Part shown: positions 44,583-57,517 of the stretch, piece after piece
Layout of the letters: each line of letters opens with the position of its first letter
Numbering within the stretch: position 1 is the first letter of the stretch
NCBI GenBank assembly: GCA_033032175.1
Contig: CM065328.1
Coordinates: 9,238,690 to 9,302,689 of the forward strand
Length of the DNA stretch: 64,000 nucleotides
DNA from: Saturnia japonica
Taxonomy: Eukaryota > Arthropoda > Insecta > Lepidoptera > Saturniidae
Direction of reading: 5' to 3'
Notes under the pieces: generated by a model
Databases searched by the model: none
The model's input: the letters and a program-made list of their open reading frames with translations, nothing else
What the model was told of the DNA's origin: nothing
Made by a program: the position numbers and the translations under genes

Positions 44583-46904
44583 GTTTCAGTGGCTTTACTT
44601 GTCATCCTACCTTGGTGGACATGTTGAGCGCGACCATTGTGGATATTCCTGTGCCAATTACTATTAATTGTATAGAAATTCATTTATCTTGTCAAAAAGA
44701 AAAATGCTAGATTGTTTTTAAGCTTTCGACATTTGAAATAGGTGTAAGGCTATTTAAATAATTTCATGAACTTTAATATGTAAGCGCGAATAAGTTGGTA
44801 CGTGAAATATTAAAAAAAAACAGTATAAAATTTAACTGCTCCTCACTTTGTGTTCATTCCCTAATTTTACACTTTATTTATGTTCCAGGCAACACCGCTT
44901 TTGGCAACGTTTGAATAGTTTCGAATCGTAAAAAATAATGTTGCGAAATAGGAAAGTTCAGAAAAAACAATACTCTCGTATTTCGAATTCTGTAAATAGA
45001 GTGCAGAAGAATATTTAAAATTCAAAAAGAGAACTCACATACTTTTACATGCATAATGCCGCATTGCGTACGTAGCTATGTCGTCAGGGTTACCAAATAT
45101 ATGGAACTAAACTACTTATTACTGACGTAATTCGAACTTTTTGCAAAACATCCAGCTGAATTTAGACAAACGTTTAAAGACATGTACGAAATTAATATTA
45201 TATTACTCGCGTTCAATTGATACATAAAAATGAATATAAAAATGAAAATATGTGTGTTCTTATGTAAGTGCGTAAGAAGTTATATTTCTTTAGTGTAACA
45301 AAATAAAAATAATAAACTAGATGGCCGTCACAGGACGCCCCGCACACTGCGGTGTGAAACATCTTAGTGAATATTCAAGTTTCTAATAAATAAAAATCAA
45401 AATAGTAAACAGCTTTTACAGAGAAGCAACGGAGTGTCTAGTATGCGCAAGAACACACGCAAGGGAGTCGAGAGATACGACGCGGCGCGGCGCGGCGCAG
45501 AGGGGGCATAACAGAATGAGAGTGTCATGCCATTTGCCGTCACGATGTACGCTTCGATTTTACTACTAAGGCGCGCTAATAGATGCTTCATATAATATAA
45601 CTACAAATATATTGTCCTGCGACCCAAAACATGGCTAAAATCAACGAATATTATATAAATTAATTTTAGATACTTTTTTATTGTATCAATATTACTATAA
45701 TTAATGGCTAACTTTATTATGTCATATTTCCGTTACATGATGAGTGTACAGCTATCAATTTTATCCCCTATTAAACGCACCAAAACAATAATAACTTTAA
45801 TTATTTTTTTAGAACTGATTATACTATTAGCCTTAAGGGGCCCTGAAGCTGCTGCGGCTTTTAGAGCATCACCGAAGTATAATAACTAAAATAAAATACA
45901 ATGTCTTTATATCTATTTCGTAAAAATATTTTATATGTACATAGTTTCAAAGGTAACCTTTTTAAAGTAAAATGGGTAATAATAATAGACAAGAGTAACC
46001 TGGCAACCCTATTGTACTGAGTGCGAAAACCCGCCAAAATACATTATACGTTATCTGTCCCTTGGGCACGGTCCGTTTACTCTCATGAAACGCTGTCAAC
46101 TTTTAAATTATCATTAACACGTGGACCCTGTTTCTTTAAATATTACACACGGCTTTCATCCATTACCATTCTTGTAGTAACAAATGTAGTTTTGAAGAAG
46201 AAACTTATTTTAAATCAATTGTACGTTGCACCTATAGTATTAAAATCTTGCGATAATCCTAAAGAATTATATTGATACAGAAGATTTTGACGCGAAATTA
46301 AATGAATTAATATTTTGTTACACTTTTAGTTTGTAGACTAGCGAGCTTAAATATATAAAGCATTTTCTTCCATTTACCAGCGGTAATGTGAAAAAATATT
46401 ATTGTCGGTAGTGCAATAAGAAAATAAATAAATAAAAATTTAACAAAAATAAGCAAACACAAAATATAAAAACATTGAAGAAAAAATATTAGAATAATAC
46501 ACAAAATAAATTAAATAAAATATAAAAAAAAACACATAAAAGAACATATACATACATATATATCTACAAATCATATAAGACAAGTTACATATTTATATAA
46601 TTTATCGCTCCGTCTCTCTCTCGTTTCTTAAATAAATATCGGTGCAGTTGTGATTTGAAGATGGCGATTGTTTTAGAACCTTGAAGATGATAACAGATCT
46701 TGGTCTGCCGTGTTGTGATTTAAATGGTAATTCATAATATTACGTTATTTAGACCTTTTTTGTTGCTTTTTGAGTAATATAGCTTGCACAAGTAAAGTGA
46801 ATTATGAATAATATGTAGAAAAATGAATTATAAATCGCCATAAAAATTCTCTGCAGTTTTAACGCCATTTTTAACACTGTAAGTATATGTTTTATGTTGA
46901 ATTT
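44583..46904. other. Unassigned; small repeats
   Basis: A short GC-rich run of gcggc units lies at about 45479-45498, and a family F copy at 45801-45880. 'gaaacatcttagtga' at 45353 also occurs at 43876, hinting at a shared repeat. No gene is supported; frames at 46021-46275 and elsewhere are unrecognised. Confidence 0.4.
45801..45880 (+). repeat. Dispersed repeat family F
   Basis: 'actattagccttaaggggcc', then 'ctgaagctgctgcggctttt' and 'agcatcaccgaag'. Partial copy of 31245-31350. Confidence 0.8.
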
Positions 46905-47110
46905 TATGAAGATAAACTTTATTCTTTACAACGTAATATTTCGACGCATAATTTGAGAGATAATGTTAAATTTTAATCAACAACCGGTGTGCGATTTGAC
47001 GCATAACCCAGGCTTCACGATAAAAAAATTGTCTATAATGAAGTATTATAAATCATCAATCAGTGATTTCTTATAAATTATATGCGAGTGACATCGCGGA
47101 GCACAGCTAG
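46905..47110 (+). mobile_element. Helitron-like family A, 3' fragment
   Basis: 'tatgaagataaactttattc', 'gacgcataatttgagagata', 'atcatcaatcagtgatttct' and the end gcacagCTAG^T (47107-47110) match the last 200 bp of 33400-34057 and 37480-38078. Confidence 0.75.
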
Positions 47111-48559
47111 TGGGCTAATAGTCAATAATATTTTTAAATATTGTAAAATATTTTTAAAGGCTTCCTTAATTGTCTGTAATATGAGTAAAAATTAAAATTT
47201 CGGTATAGTGTTTAATTATGATTAATAATAGTCATGGTCATTCCACAAGCCTTCTCCTGTTAGGTACTAAAACAATTTTATGTCCGTTTGTAGACTTAGA
47301 AATTTTTACTTAGTTGTTGAACTTATACTAATTAGTATTATCCTAAGCATGCTTAGTTTGTATTTCAGAACGTATAACCTATTGAAAGGTCAATAGTCTA
47401 GACTGGCCAATTAAAGCTAAGACATTGTTAATTTAATATCGTTTGTATTCTGTAAAGGATTCAATATAATTTCGTACCGAGAATATTAATATTGAATTTT
47501 AACAGGAATAATATTTCTGAACGCAGCACAAATTAAAGAAAGTTAGAATTTTTTTACTGAGTTTGAACTTTATCTTAACCGCCATCTGAATTGACGTCAA
47601 GTGATGATATGTCAGAGAAGGTAGAATCTAAGCAATAATTTTTTTTTCATGTCGTCATTTGGAACAAATCTTATATTATTGGAGGTTTTAATATGTGTTA
47701 ATATGGTAATAATATTCACAGGCGACTAAACAATGTGACCGGTTCGACGATTCAAGCGACACTGTGTCAGCGTGGATTTTTTTTTAGAACTGACTATACT
47801 GTCAGCATTAGAGGTCCTGAAGCCGCTACGGCTTTTACAGCTTCATCGAACTTGTATCAGCGTGAATATGCACTGCGCCTTATATACCCTTTCCACTGAG
47901 CGAGTAGTAGGGTAGTTGTGGATATCCAATTAGGAATATACCCCATTAAATGTTCGTTATTTATATAAATGTTCCCGATAGTAGTCAGAGGTACTTGAAC
48001 AAAGCTGAATACGGCACTCAAACATGTCCGAACACGTTTCAGAACATGTCTTGACTACAATAAACTTATTTCGACGGTAGTTAGGTTATTCTTTGAACGT
48101 AGAAAAACCTGTCAGCTACCTGTAGATTAATTTTTTAACTTACCTTCACCAAAAGCCAGGCTTCAAGCACAGGTCTTCAGTTTATTAAATAAATTCTTTG
48201 AATGGTGAAACCGTATTAATTACCGCCACGAAGTAGAGAGAAAATAAATGCGACCAGTTGTGATTTGTATATCAAATACCAAAAATCTTCACCTGAGTAC
48301 TTAGTTAATATTTAGCAAATTTATAATAATAACAAAGTTCAAAAAATTGTTTTTGTCTGTGTGTTTGTACACGCAAATCTCTGGAAGTACCAGTCAAATT
48401 ATTATTTTAATTATTTTTATAGCCTATTTTGTTGAGGAAAGTTAAACATCACGCTACGACCCTTAGAAGCGAATTTACTTAGTTTGTCTTTTGGATAATC
48501 AAGTCGACCCCTTTTCTATTACCCCCTTTTGGTTCAACGTTGCTTTAGGAGTCACTGTA
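47111..48559. other. Unassigned with small repeat pieces
   Basis: A family A 5' fragment ('ctctggaagtaccagtcaaa') lies near 48370-48400, followed by 'catcacgctacgaccctta'. The rest is AT-rich. Confidence 0.4.
47775..47855 (+). repeat. Dispersed repeat family F
   Basis: 'actatactgtcagcattaga', 'ggtcctgaagccgctacggc' and 'ttcatcgaactt' follow a T run, as in the copy at 31245. Confidence 0.8.
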
Positions 48560-48875
48560 CAATAATACGATAACAAGACAATTAAAAACAAGCTAAATTA
48601 TTAAAAAGAAAACAAAAAACTCGACTGCAACAAAAAGAAGCTTACAAATATTGTTTTTTTTGTTTGTTTTTTGTTTGATTACCAGACGTCGTACTTAAGT
48701 ATTATATAGCCTATGTCCCAATTAAGACGAATCTATCGACACCTCGTATGCTAAAATCCATCAAACCGTTTAGGCCTGAGCTGTGGTTTAGGTTACAGAG
48801 CGTGCCAAAGAAATAGACATACATATATACATACACTCGAAAAATATAACCCTCCTTTTTCGCAGTCGGGTAAAA
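48560..48875 (+). repeat. Dispersed repeat family J
   Basis: Second copy of 16645-16910. It carries an extra 'cctgagctgtggtttaggtt' block and ends in a gggtaaaaaa run. Confidence 0.8.
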
Positions 48876-48881
48876 AAAGTA

Positions 48882-49075
48882 TGCCTAGTTTCCTGGTGTA
48901 TCTTCGATGTTGAAGGTCCAATGCTAATGAAATTAAAATGGACCCATACTTCAAGTAACCCTTAACCAACAAAAACAGGAATCATTGAAATCGGTTTATA
49001 AACAAAGAGGTTATAGCTCAATAACTTCCATAAAAAAATACATATCCAAACTTCTATCTTTTTTTAAGTCGGTAA
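48882..49075 (+). repeat. Dispersed repeat family K
   Basis: 'ttcctggtgtatcttcgatg', 'ggtccaatgctaatgaaatt' and 'aatcggtttataaacaaaga' match 32500-32760 inverted. It directly follows family J, so the two may be parts of one element. Confidence 0.7.
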
Positions 49076-49120
49076 ATGAAAAGGAAACGAAATATCGTTT
49101 TTCATCAAGAAGTGACTAAA

Positions 49121-49305
49121 GCCGGCACCGCGGCGGTCGATACGTCGTGACGACCTCTCCCCAGACAGTAGGTTTTATACAACTAGTTAATCAAAAACAG
49201 GCCGGTCGACCGGGGTTAATTGTGCCGAAATTTACGGCTGGAACAGGGTTGACAGCTTGAATTATCGGTTAACCGGACGCCGCGTGTAGCCGGGACGAAC
49301 GGCAA
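49121..49305. other. GC-rich island of unknown role
   Basis: About 185 bp are far richer in G, C and CpG than their surroundings, with blocks gccggcaccgcggcggtcga and aaccggacgccgcgtgtagc and a perfect 12-bp palindrome ccggtcgaccgg (49202-49213). No long frame and no match to the window's repeat families were seen. It could be a promoter or 5' exon, possibly of the minus-strand dpr-like gene, or an old GC-rich transposon. Confidence 0.3.
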
Positions 49306-50644
49306 ATTTTGAACCGAATTTTTTATTTTTAGCTTCTGCTTTTTTGTTGAATCCTTTTTTTAACTATATAATAGGTAAATCTGAAGTAGATTGTTATTTG
49401 TGACTAACTTTCAATACGACTGTAAGCTTTACTGGGATCAATAACTCATTGATGAAAGAAGGAAATTATTTATTCATAAAAATTCAAATAATGAATCAAC
49501 ATAAGACAGTTGGGAACAAAATAATATTATATTATATACCGATATGGATATATAATAGGAAAAGAGTAGACAAATAAATATAAACAAGCACACAGATGAA
49601 ATGTTCAGTTAAATATAGTAGGCACCTACGAATATTGTGCCATTAAAAGGATTTTTTTAAATTAATTCTAAACGTATCTAACATATTAAGACTGTGCAAT
49701 GGAGGGGGCAGGTCATTTCAACATCGGGTACCAGCAAACCTAAAGCTACCCCGAAATGTATTGGTAGCGTGGTGGTGAGTGCATAGTATAAACTTGGAAG
49801 CTCTAGTACCATAAGGGTTTTGATTCTTTGCCAAAACTAATTTTTTTACAGATATTCGGGCAATCCAGTTTTTACTACACCAAATAGAAGTTTGGATAGT
49901 TGTACGCCTACTTTCCATCTTCAAGGGTTGCCCCTTATTTAAAAAAGGTGTGAGAGGATTATGTGGCGGAATGTTGAAACAAAAATGTGCGTAGATATTT
50001 TGAACCCTCTTTATAAGTCGCTTTGTTTTGAAAATAATACAATAATGTCGTGTTCCGATATCAACCGGTGTATATTCAGTAATCGAACAAAGTGGTATGT
50101 GTTGGGTCGCAACTGCCAGAGACGTGGTGATAAACCCAGCGAGTCTCTTATAGTTTGTCGTATTTCGGGATCAATCCGCTGCCAAGAAGTTTACTGAATG
50201 GCATGACAGCTACGATCGTCAGTAGATTTCTTTTCTCTCGGTGATCGTCGTTGTTTTTGGACTTTACTATACTTACTATGAGGCACAGTGCCTGCACTAT
50301 ACCGTGCTATTGTAAAAAAGTTTTCGCTTTCATGTTTTTGTAATAAAATAATTGATAAAAGAAATCTAGTTAACTTTTTTTATATTAACTTGTAGCAACA
50401 ATGTTCTTAATAAAGCTTTTACTTATTTTGGAAGCTCTATCGGCTATACTATGTTTTAATAGTTTAACTCGCTTAAATACAATTAATGTAGTTGGAAAAT
50501 GTATACAAAACCATCACACCATTAATTATCTCTAGCGTTGTTTGTCAAATACAAACAAACTTTATGAAATTGGTTAAATCGCAAAGTGTACAGCAGTGTA
50601 ACTATTAACAGACCATAAAATATGATTAAATTTTTGAAATAAAA
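49306..50644. other. Unassigned; possible old repeat at 49690-50340
   Basis: A 68-codon minus frame at 49718-49924 and a 78-codon plus frame at 49961-50197 sit in GC-richer sequence that looks repeat-derived. 50200-50260 has family D-like words on the minus strand. None can be named. Confidence 0.35.
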
Positions 50645-50885
50645 GCATACCATCTCGCCTGTATCCCCGAAGGGTTAGACAGAGGTGTAGTAATGTACAA
50701 CAGATATGTTTTAGGTCCCATGTAATAGCGGGCGAGTCTATTGCCATTAGTCGGGCACAAAGCCAAACTCCGAGCTGCTACTGAAAATTTAATAGAAAAA
50801 CTCAATAACACTTTGCTTGATCTGGGAATCGAAGCTCCATCGATCATAGCAGTCGCGTTTAGGACCACTAGGCTAATGAGGCAGT
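50645..50885 (-). mobile_element. SINE-A, tRNA-headed, minus strand
   Basis: On the minus strand: head 'tgcctcattagcctagtggt', then a degraded B box, the body 'gtgttattgagtttttctat' and 'acccttcggggatacagg', ending 'gatggtatgctttt'. Close to 40948-41168. Confidence 0.85.
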
Positions 50886-50967
50886 TATAAAGATATGAAC
50901 AATCCATAATAAAGCGATAAACTCTAAATCAGGCTTTTGTAAACATAAAATACATATTTTTTAAATT

Positions 50968-50998
50968 GTACCCGTGCGAAGCTGGGGTGGGCCGCTAG
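50968..50998 (+). repeat. Helitron-like 3' end only
   Basis: 'acccgtgcgaagctggggtg' followed by ggccgCTAG^T (CTAG at 50995-50998) is the terminal signature of the Helitron-like copies, with no body attached. Confidence 0.55.
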
Positions 50999-52924
50999 TA
51001 AATTCATAAAATGATTAACTTTTACGATTGTGCGTGCATAACGCATAAACTACTGGATAGACTTTGATGATTTTTTTTTTATTCCTTAGATACTCATATT
51101 TGATCTTTATTAAAAAAGTATCACGTTGTCTGCATTCAATAAAAAGTTATATATTTTTTAAGAGACTACTATTTTTACTAAAGTTACGCGTTCTTCTATC
51201 ATTCACGTGAGCCTAAGCCGCTGGAACAGTCAGTAACTTTATATAACATATATTTTTCCAGTTTATCTGTGTTCTTGGTGACTGACTTAATTTATTTTGT
51301 ACAAAGATTCGTCATGATTTAAAAAATTACAGTTGCTATAGATTTTTACGCTTTTACTTGAGGTAAATGACATACGAGATTTAAAACAACGCTGTAAATT
51401 AAAAAAAAATCCTAAATCTGCAGGTTGAACTACGGTAGGTAACAATACTAGGTGTATTGTTACAAATTATATCTGGCTATTAAGCTATTAATGAGAGCGC
51501 TAGAAGCAAGAGATACAAGTCCAAATCTTAACACCTATCACATTTCAAAATTAAAATGGACTTTAACTATGGAACTTAAAGACAATTTGCTTTTCGTTAA
51601 AAAAAAAATCATTACAAGAAATGTTACACTTTATATAATAAAAGTATTGTAATTATATTAAGGATCATGAAAATGTTGATGTATTTTGCTGAGTACAGAT
51701 ATAAGCTAAATTTGTCATAATATTATTAGCCTCTTGCCTACCCGAAAAATTATGTAGTATGTAAGTTATGTAGTAATTATGTACTATGCTATACAAGCGT
51801 TTGTATTTACAGCAGTAGTTACTTACCTCCCGTAATTTTATTTTTACTTTATTTACTTACCTCCCGTAATTTTATTTTACTATATTTTTATAGTTCATAT
51901 AGCCTATAAATTATGATTTGTTATAATATTATAATTTCCGAGTATAAAAATACATATGAATCGACACAAACAGTTTTTTTAGTTAAATTCCGGACATACA
52001 AACAGAAAGACAGGCATAAAAATGTAATAGTATATCCGTAATGCCTATTAGGAAGTTCAATAAAAAAATGTACAAACTGAATTACATGTTCATTAATATA
52101 TATAGATCATATCGATATTTCTAGTTGATCAGCGCTTGTAGAATAAATTTTGATAGCTTCAGAATTCTACTAAACGATTCATATTTTCATTTATCCACTA
52201 ACCACGTTATTAACGAAACCAAATTGATACCAACAGAAAACTAAAAATTTGACAGTATTTTATAATAACTTGAACTATATAATCTCATCCTATTGGTACC
52301 TGTAAAGAAAAATATATAAAATTGAGAAGACATATTTTTTTGAACCGAATAACCGGTGATGTGGGTATAATTATAAAATGTGGACAACCCTATCGACAAG
52401 TTGTTTGTATGCTTAGGACGGCGTATTACGACAATCTCATGACAAATGTGTGTAATTACGTAAAGGGGACGCCCGTTCCATTTCTGGGTATTGTTTGTCG
52501 GCATACTGTATCGTAGTACTTGAATTACATTATGTTTCTGTTTCGACCATTTTATTAATCTTGTTGTTTTAATTTTTGTATCAAAAAGTTCGTTTTAAAT
52601 ATGGTTCAATTTATTTTACTTTAATCTGATTTTTGTTTCGCAAATATGTACATATATAATCGAAAAAAAATCAAATAATTATATTATTATTGCCCTATAT
52701 CAAAATCGTTTATAAAACAATGTGCATAATTTTACAGTATTGTATGTGAATTTAACCTATCTATATAAATAAATAAAATTGCAATTCGTTTATAAAAACA
52801 AACCCTTAGACACGATGTAAAAAATCAAACGATACCCAGTAAAAAAATCGTGACAGAGCCATCTCTTATCAATACAAAAAGTAACCATGTAAATATTTTA
52901 TTTATTAATATATGTATCAAGTGA
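50999..52924. other. AT-rich, one short direct repeat
   Basis: acttacctcccgtaatttta plus tttt is present twice, at 51821-51844 and 51855-51878. No gene seen; frames at 51452-51652 and 52241-52516 are unrecognised. Confidence 0.5.
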
Positions 52925-53357
52925 TCTATACAATGAAATAAAATTGAAATGTCTGTCTGTCTGTCTGTTTGTTCAGGGTAATCTCCGAAACAGTTGGACC
53001 GATTTTGACTGGACTTTCACAGATAAATAGCTGATATTATAGGGAGTAACTTAGGGTACTTTTATTTTAGAAAAAGAATTAGGGTTCCGCACAAATAAAA
53101 AAAACTGGTCATGGTGAATCAATTCGGGCACTTAAATGGCTTATGCTGATTAAACCATAAGAGATATAGCAAATTAATGTACTACACAATTGTAGACATT
53201 AAAAAGACCTGCAAAAATGTCACAGAGGCTATACGTGTATCTTTCAAGGAACAGCCACAATAATGAACAACCATTTTTGTTTTTAAAATAGCCGGGAGCG
53301 GGGGAGTAAAATTTGACATTCTGTAGTCCACATGAGCGAACCCACGGGCATAGCTAG
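52925..53357 (+). mobile_element. Helitron-like family B, complete by its ends
   Basis: It begins A^TCTATACAATGAAATAAAA and ends cgggcatagCTAG^T (53354-53357), the TC...CTAG insertion between A and T expected of Helitrons. It has a (GTCT)n run at 52950, 'gggtaatctccgaaacagtt', 'gaccgattttgactggactt', 'gaattagggttccgca' and 'taagccggg'-type blocks. There is no target duplication and no coding. Confidence 0.8.
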
Positions 53358-53399
53358 TATACTATATGGTACTGAATAATTCACATATCCTGCTTAAAT

Positions 53400-53790
53400 A
53401 GTTTTTTTAATAGTAGCACGGCAAAATGAGAGTACTGTACCTGATAGTAAGAACATTACAATCCTAACACAACGGTGACCACCGAGAGATCGTAATCCAA
53501 CGACGGTCGCTGCTGTCATGCCTGCGTGTATTAATTTAACTGGATATGCACAGGCTTATCCCGAAACGTGAAACGCAAAAGCGACTCACAATGACGGACT
53601 TTTCACCACATGCATGGTGATCGCGACCCAGTCGGGCAAAACAACCTTACCATCACGCCATCTCCATTTCTTCGTTCGTTACTTAGCACGGATCACCAGA
53701 TGAAGTTGAGATTAGCATGGGCATCTCAGCTTTTAAGATGTAATTTGACACTCCTTATACTCCAAAACAATTTAGCTTACCTGTATTAGT
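53400..53790 (+). repeat. Dispersed repeat family D, longest copy
   Basis: It contains all landmarks seen in the other copies, from 'cggtgaccaccgagagatcg' through 'gcgacccagtcgggcaaaac' to 'tcagcttttaagatgtaatt'. A further 5' piece lies at 53815-53905. There is no frame and there are no obvious TIRs. Confidence 0.8.
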
Positions 53791-53905
53791 AGCCGACATG
53801 TTTTTACATTTTTATGTAAAAACTGTGCTTTTTAGTACTATCCAAAAACAACGACGGCCACCAAAAGATCTGCAATCCATCGACGGTAGTTGCTGTCATA
53901 TCATC

Positions 53906-54330
53906 CTGTATAAATATCTTTAAGTCCCAATACCGTAAGGAGAGAAGAAACTCGCCAAAAGATGACTCAACAGTTTTACAGTGAGACAAAGATAAATCGC
54001 TTAGTTCTTAATTCATGCCTCCATCTAGGCTAGCCTAAAAATGTGGCTCCAAAGTCTAACGCGTTTGGTTCTGTTATGAAAAGGAGAGAAATCTTAGACT
54101 GAATGGCTTTTTATAATATTCACCACTATAGAAGACCAGTAGCGTGTTTATCAGAATAAATATGGTTTATATAAATATATATGAAATATTATTACTAAAT
54201 GTTATCAAGATTTCGAACGAAGTGTTCTGATTATTAAAAGTTAAGTTACGCCGTAAATATAAAAAGATAAGCTTTTAGCGAGACTGCCAATCAAAATATT
54301 ATTCGATTTTATCCGGAAATTAATATCTTT
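53906..54330. other. Unassigned repeat-like text
   Basis: 54000-54140 ('tgtggctccaaagtctaacg', 'ggttctgttatgaaa', 'ttcaccactatagaa') resembles 56600-56740 ('gtggctccgaatcccaatg', 'agttctgctatgaaa', 'gccgccatgataga'), so a further dispersed repeat is present. Confidence 0.45.
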
Positions 54331-54612
54331 TGATGGCACAGTGGTAGCGTGTACGGATACCGCGTCGATCGACGTGAGTTCGAATCTCTCCAAGGAGCAT
54401 GAGCTTTCGGTAAACGAAAACATCTCGATGAAACTATAACATGATAGTAGGATATTTTCTAATGCCTGCCTAGCTAGCTGCCACTTTTGAGTCGAAAATC
54501 TGCCCGCAAGCACCCGAACGTGTGTTCCGGCAACTGCACTGGAGATCCAGTCTTCCTAGTAGGTACATCTTGTTACGTTCTTGGGTCACATCCCCGCTTA
54601 TCTTCAGTTAAA
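54331..54612 (+). mobile_element. SINE-B copy
   Basis: Head 'tggcacagtggtagcgtgta', B box 'gagttcgaatctc' (54377-54389), 'gagctttcggtaaacgaaaa', 'catctcgatgaaact' and 'tagctagctgccactt'. The 3' end has diverged. Confidence 0.85.
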
Positions 54613-57517
54613 ATTATCGCCAAGCACATTTATTAAAAATAACAACCCAGTGACAAAATCGATGCCAAACTATTTTCGCTGTTGAGTGAAATTTTATTTC
54701 GTTGTTCAGTAATAGTTCCAACAAAGTCACAGTACTAATTGCTACTTCACTTAAGGCAAATCGCATTACAGGATTATTCTCTTTCGTTCGGAAAAGCTGT
54801 AGGGATCCTCAAGGTAACCAACTTATACCACTTCAAAAAAGATAAATATATTCAATGGTTATATAGGAAGAAGTTATGTTCAAATATATACTTCTAACAA
54901 ACATGTAATATAAGGAAACGTTAATTGTTATTTATGGTACAACAAAAACATGACAAGACGAAATTGATACGTTTACACAAATTGCCCAAACCGTAACCCT
55001 ATTACTTCCAGATCCGTCAAATTTCGGCTAGCTACAAATAACGTAACTACAGTATCCACCTCGAAACAGACTCTAGGACGTTTTGACATGAATACGTCAT
55101 TACATTGTTTCCATAGTGGGAGGCAAATGAAAATACTAATGATAACAAAACAGGGGTATACAGTTTGTCATTGCGGCTATATATCTATCATTTATAACTA
55201 AAATAGATTTCCACCACTCGTTAATTAAAGGATCAAAGATTATTTCGACTTCACACGACAAAGACTTTCTATAGATCGAGTAAACAGCTCAATTAGATCT
55301 ATTTTCTTAAATAATTCACTATTGGCCTAAAAGCTTCGCTGACCAGTGACTCAAAGGGATAACAAACGTGAGGTAAATATAAACTTCATAATCGTTGATA
55401 CACAAAGTGGAATAGTAACATCGAGCGTTGCCTTTCCCACAAAAGATGATTAATCCGTTTTATCTCTTCATAGAAACTAAATAATACAAAGAGACGTGTT
55501 GATTCATTACTTCAGCTTAAAGCACCATGACTTGTAAGTACGGTTTAAGCTTATATTATAGCTTTTAAGAAACTATTAGAGCTTGTAAAGTACAGAGTCG
55601 TGTCGTGTATATTTGTGTAAGTACCTCTGTCATTCCAACAATCTTTTGTAAACCTTTTATCATTATTAGCTTCTCTAAAATTTTTAATTATGCACGGTCT
55701 TACTAGTTTTTAGGATTCTGAAATTAGTAAATTAGTAAGGAACCCTTATAGTTTTGCTATGTTCGTCGGTTTGTCCGCGGCTTAGCTCAGAGTCACACCG
55801 ACAAAGAGTTGTAAGGTACTTTACCTTACATGTAAAGTGGGAATGAATTTTTTTTTCCAGTCTATCCCGTCATGGGGTGTTGCTCTATAAGTCAATGAGT
55901 CAATTGTCCCCCCCTTCTAGATAAATGGTTGTTTTTCGATTTGTGAAAAAATTCATGGTGGTAGTATATCTTAGTATATTAAGTGAGCAATTCTTATATA
56001 TATATATATATATAATATGTAATTGATTTTTCGTAAACGGCTCCAACGATTTGGATGAAACTTTGTATTTAGATAATGTTTTACATTTCAAGTATACCTA
56101 GATAGGTGTTTTTTTTGTCAGACACCGAGCGAAGCTCGGTCGCTCGGATATTATGTATGATATACGTAGTTAAAAGGGAACTATAAGAGGTAAGTACTCC
56201 TCACAATATAATGAATATTAGTCAAATAACTTATAAAATGTACTTGGAGAAGTAATTTCGTAAAAATTCCATTGAAAATTACTTATAGCCCCCTAAGTCT
56301 GCAAATTGTGACGGGCAGCTACGGAACCTTACACTGCGCGTGGCCCGACATGCACTTGGTTAATTTCTGCCGTCTTTATTTTAGATCCAATTCTTTGATT
56401 GTAGTCCGTCTTAAGATAATGTGGATTTACAGTTTAAGTGATGAAAGCTTACGGTTTAAAGATTGTAGTAATTTGTATTTGTCCTAAATATCTCTTCACG
56501 TTTTGTTTAAAGGACTCCAACTTGTAGGAAGGAAAATACCAGCCAGGAGTTAGTACCACAGCTTCACAGTACGGCAAAGATATAACGTAGAGAACCTGTT
56601 TGTTCATGCCGAGATAGAGGTTAACGTGAAGCTGTGGCTCCGAATCCCAATGTGTGTAGTTCTGCTATGAAAGTAAGAAAAGGGAATTAGGTGGAATAAC
56701 TCTTCGGAATAGCCGCCATGATAGATATGGTAAAACACGTTCGGTTGGTCGGTTTAGAAGTGTGACACTTGCAAAGAAGTAACTTGGTCATCTAAATAAG
56801 AATTTTTTACGGATGTCTTTCTGTTACCATTAAAGATTTATGAGCCATAAATGATGTAAATGGAATGTATGATGAATTAGTAATGAATGAATCAACGTTT
56901 AATCTTACGTATATTTCATCCCTTGTATCAGTTAAGTGATGACACTAAAAAGACCCATAGTTTTAACACTTAATACATACAATTTAATATTAAGGCTCTG
57001 ATTGTATACAGAGCTAAATTGAATATAATATTTATCAAAAGTCAAACCTTAAAATAATAAAATTGTGAATGTTATAAAGCGTTAGAAAAATCTAATAAAA
57101 TAGTATTTAAACACAGACAATTTTGCCGATGAAAACTAGACGTTTATACATTCACAACTTTTTCCATTGGTGTATCATTTCATCTATTGCTAATAATGCG
57201 TTGCCAAATTAATTTAGAATTTAGCAGAATTAAGTTAGCAGATCGAAAAGACGATAAAGAATAATATTTCAGTATCTTGCTCTCATTCAGTCGTGAATTA
57301 TAACATTATCCAAACAAAAACCTATCTCTCGCAAAACTTCTGTTAGTTATCAAACATCCAGATTTCTAACAAACAAAGTAAAGTTTACATCTCAGCAAGT
57401 CTGTTCCACGATATTTACTTACTTATCTGTTATTCTAGGATATATTCAAAAGCGGCACGACTTTATATCTACTACTACTAAACTGTTATATTAATTAATG
57501 CTCGGATTGTCAATATC
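54613..57517. other. Unassigned; several small repeat fragments
   Basis: 55700-55800 and 56300-56370 ('cagctacggaaccttacact', 'gcgcgtggcccgacatgcac') are pieces of widespread lepidopteran repeats. 55995-56014 is a (TA)n run. 56100-56155 has a short hairpin, cgagcgaagctcggtcgctcgg, after a T run. No gene is supported. Confidence 0.45.

Noticed and set aside
55995..56155. Intrinsic-terminator-like hairpin after a T run
   Set aside because: The cgagcgaagctcg hairpin follows a T run rather than preceding one, and the DNA is eukaryotic; it fits a retrotransposon 3' remnant better.
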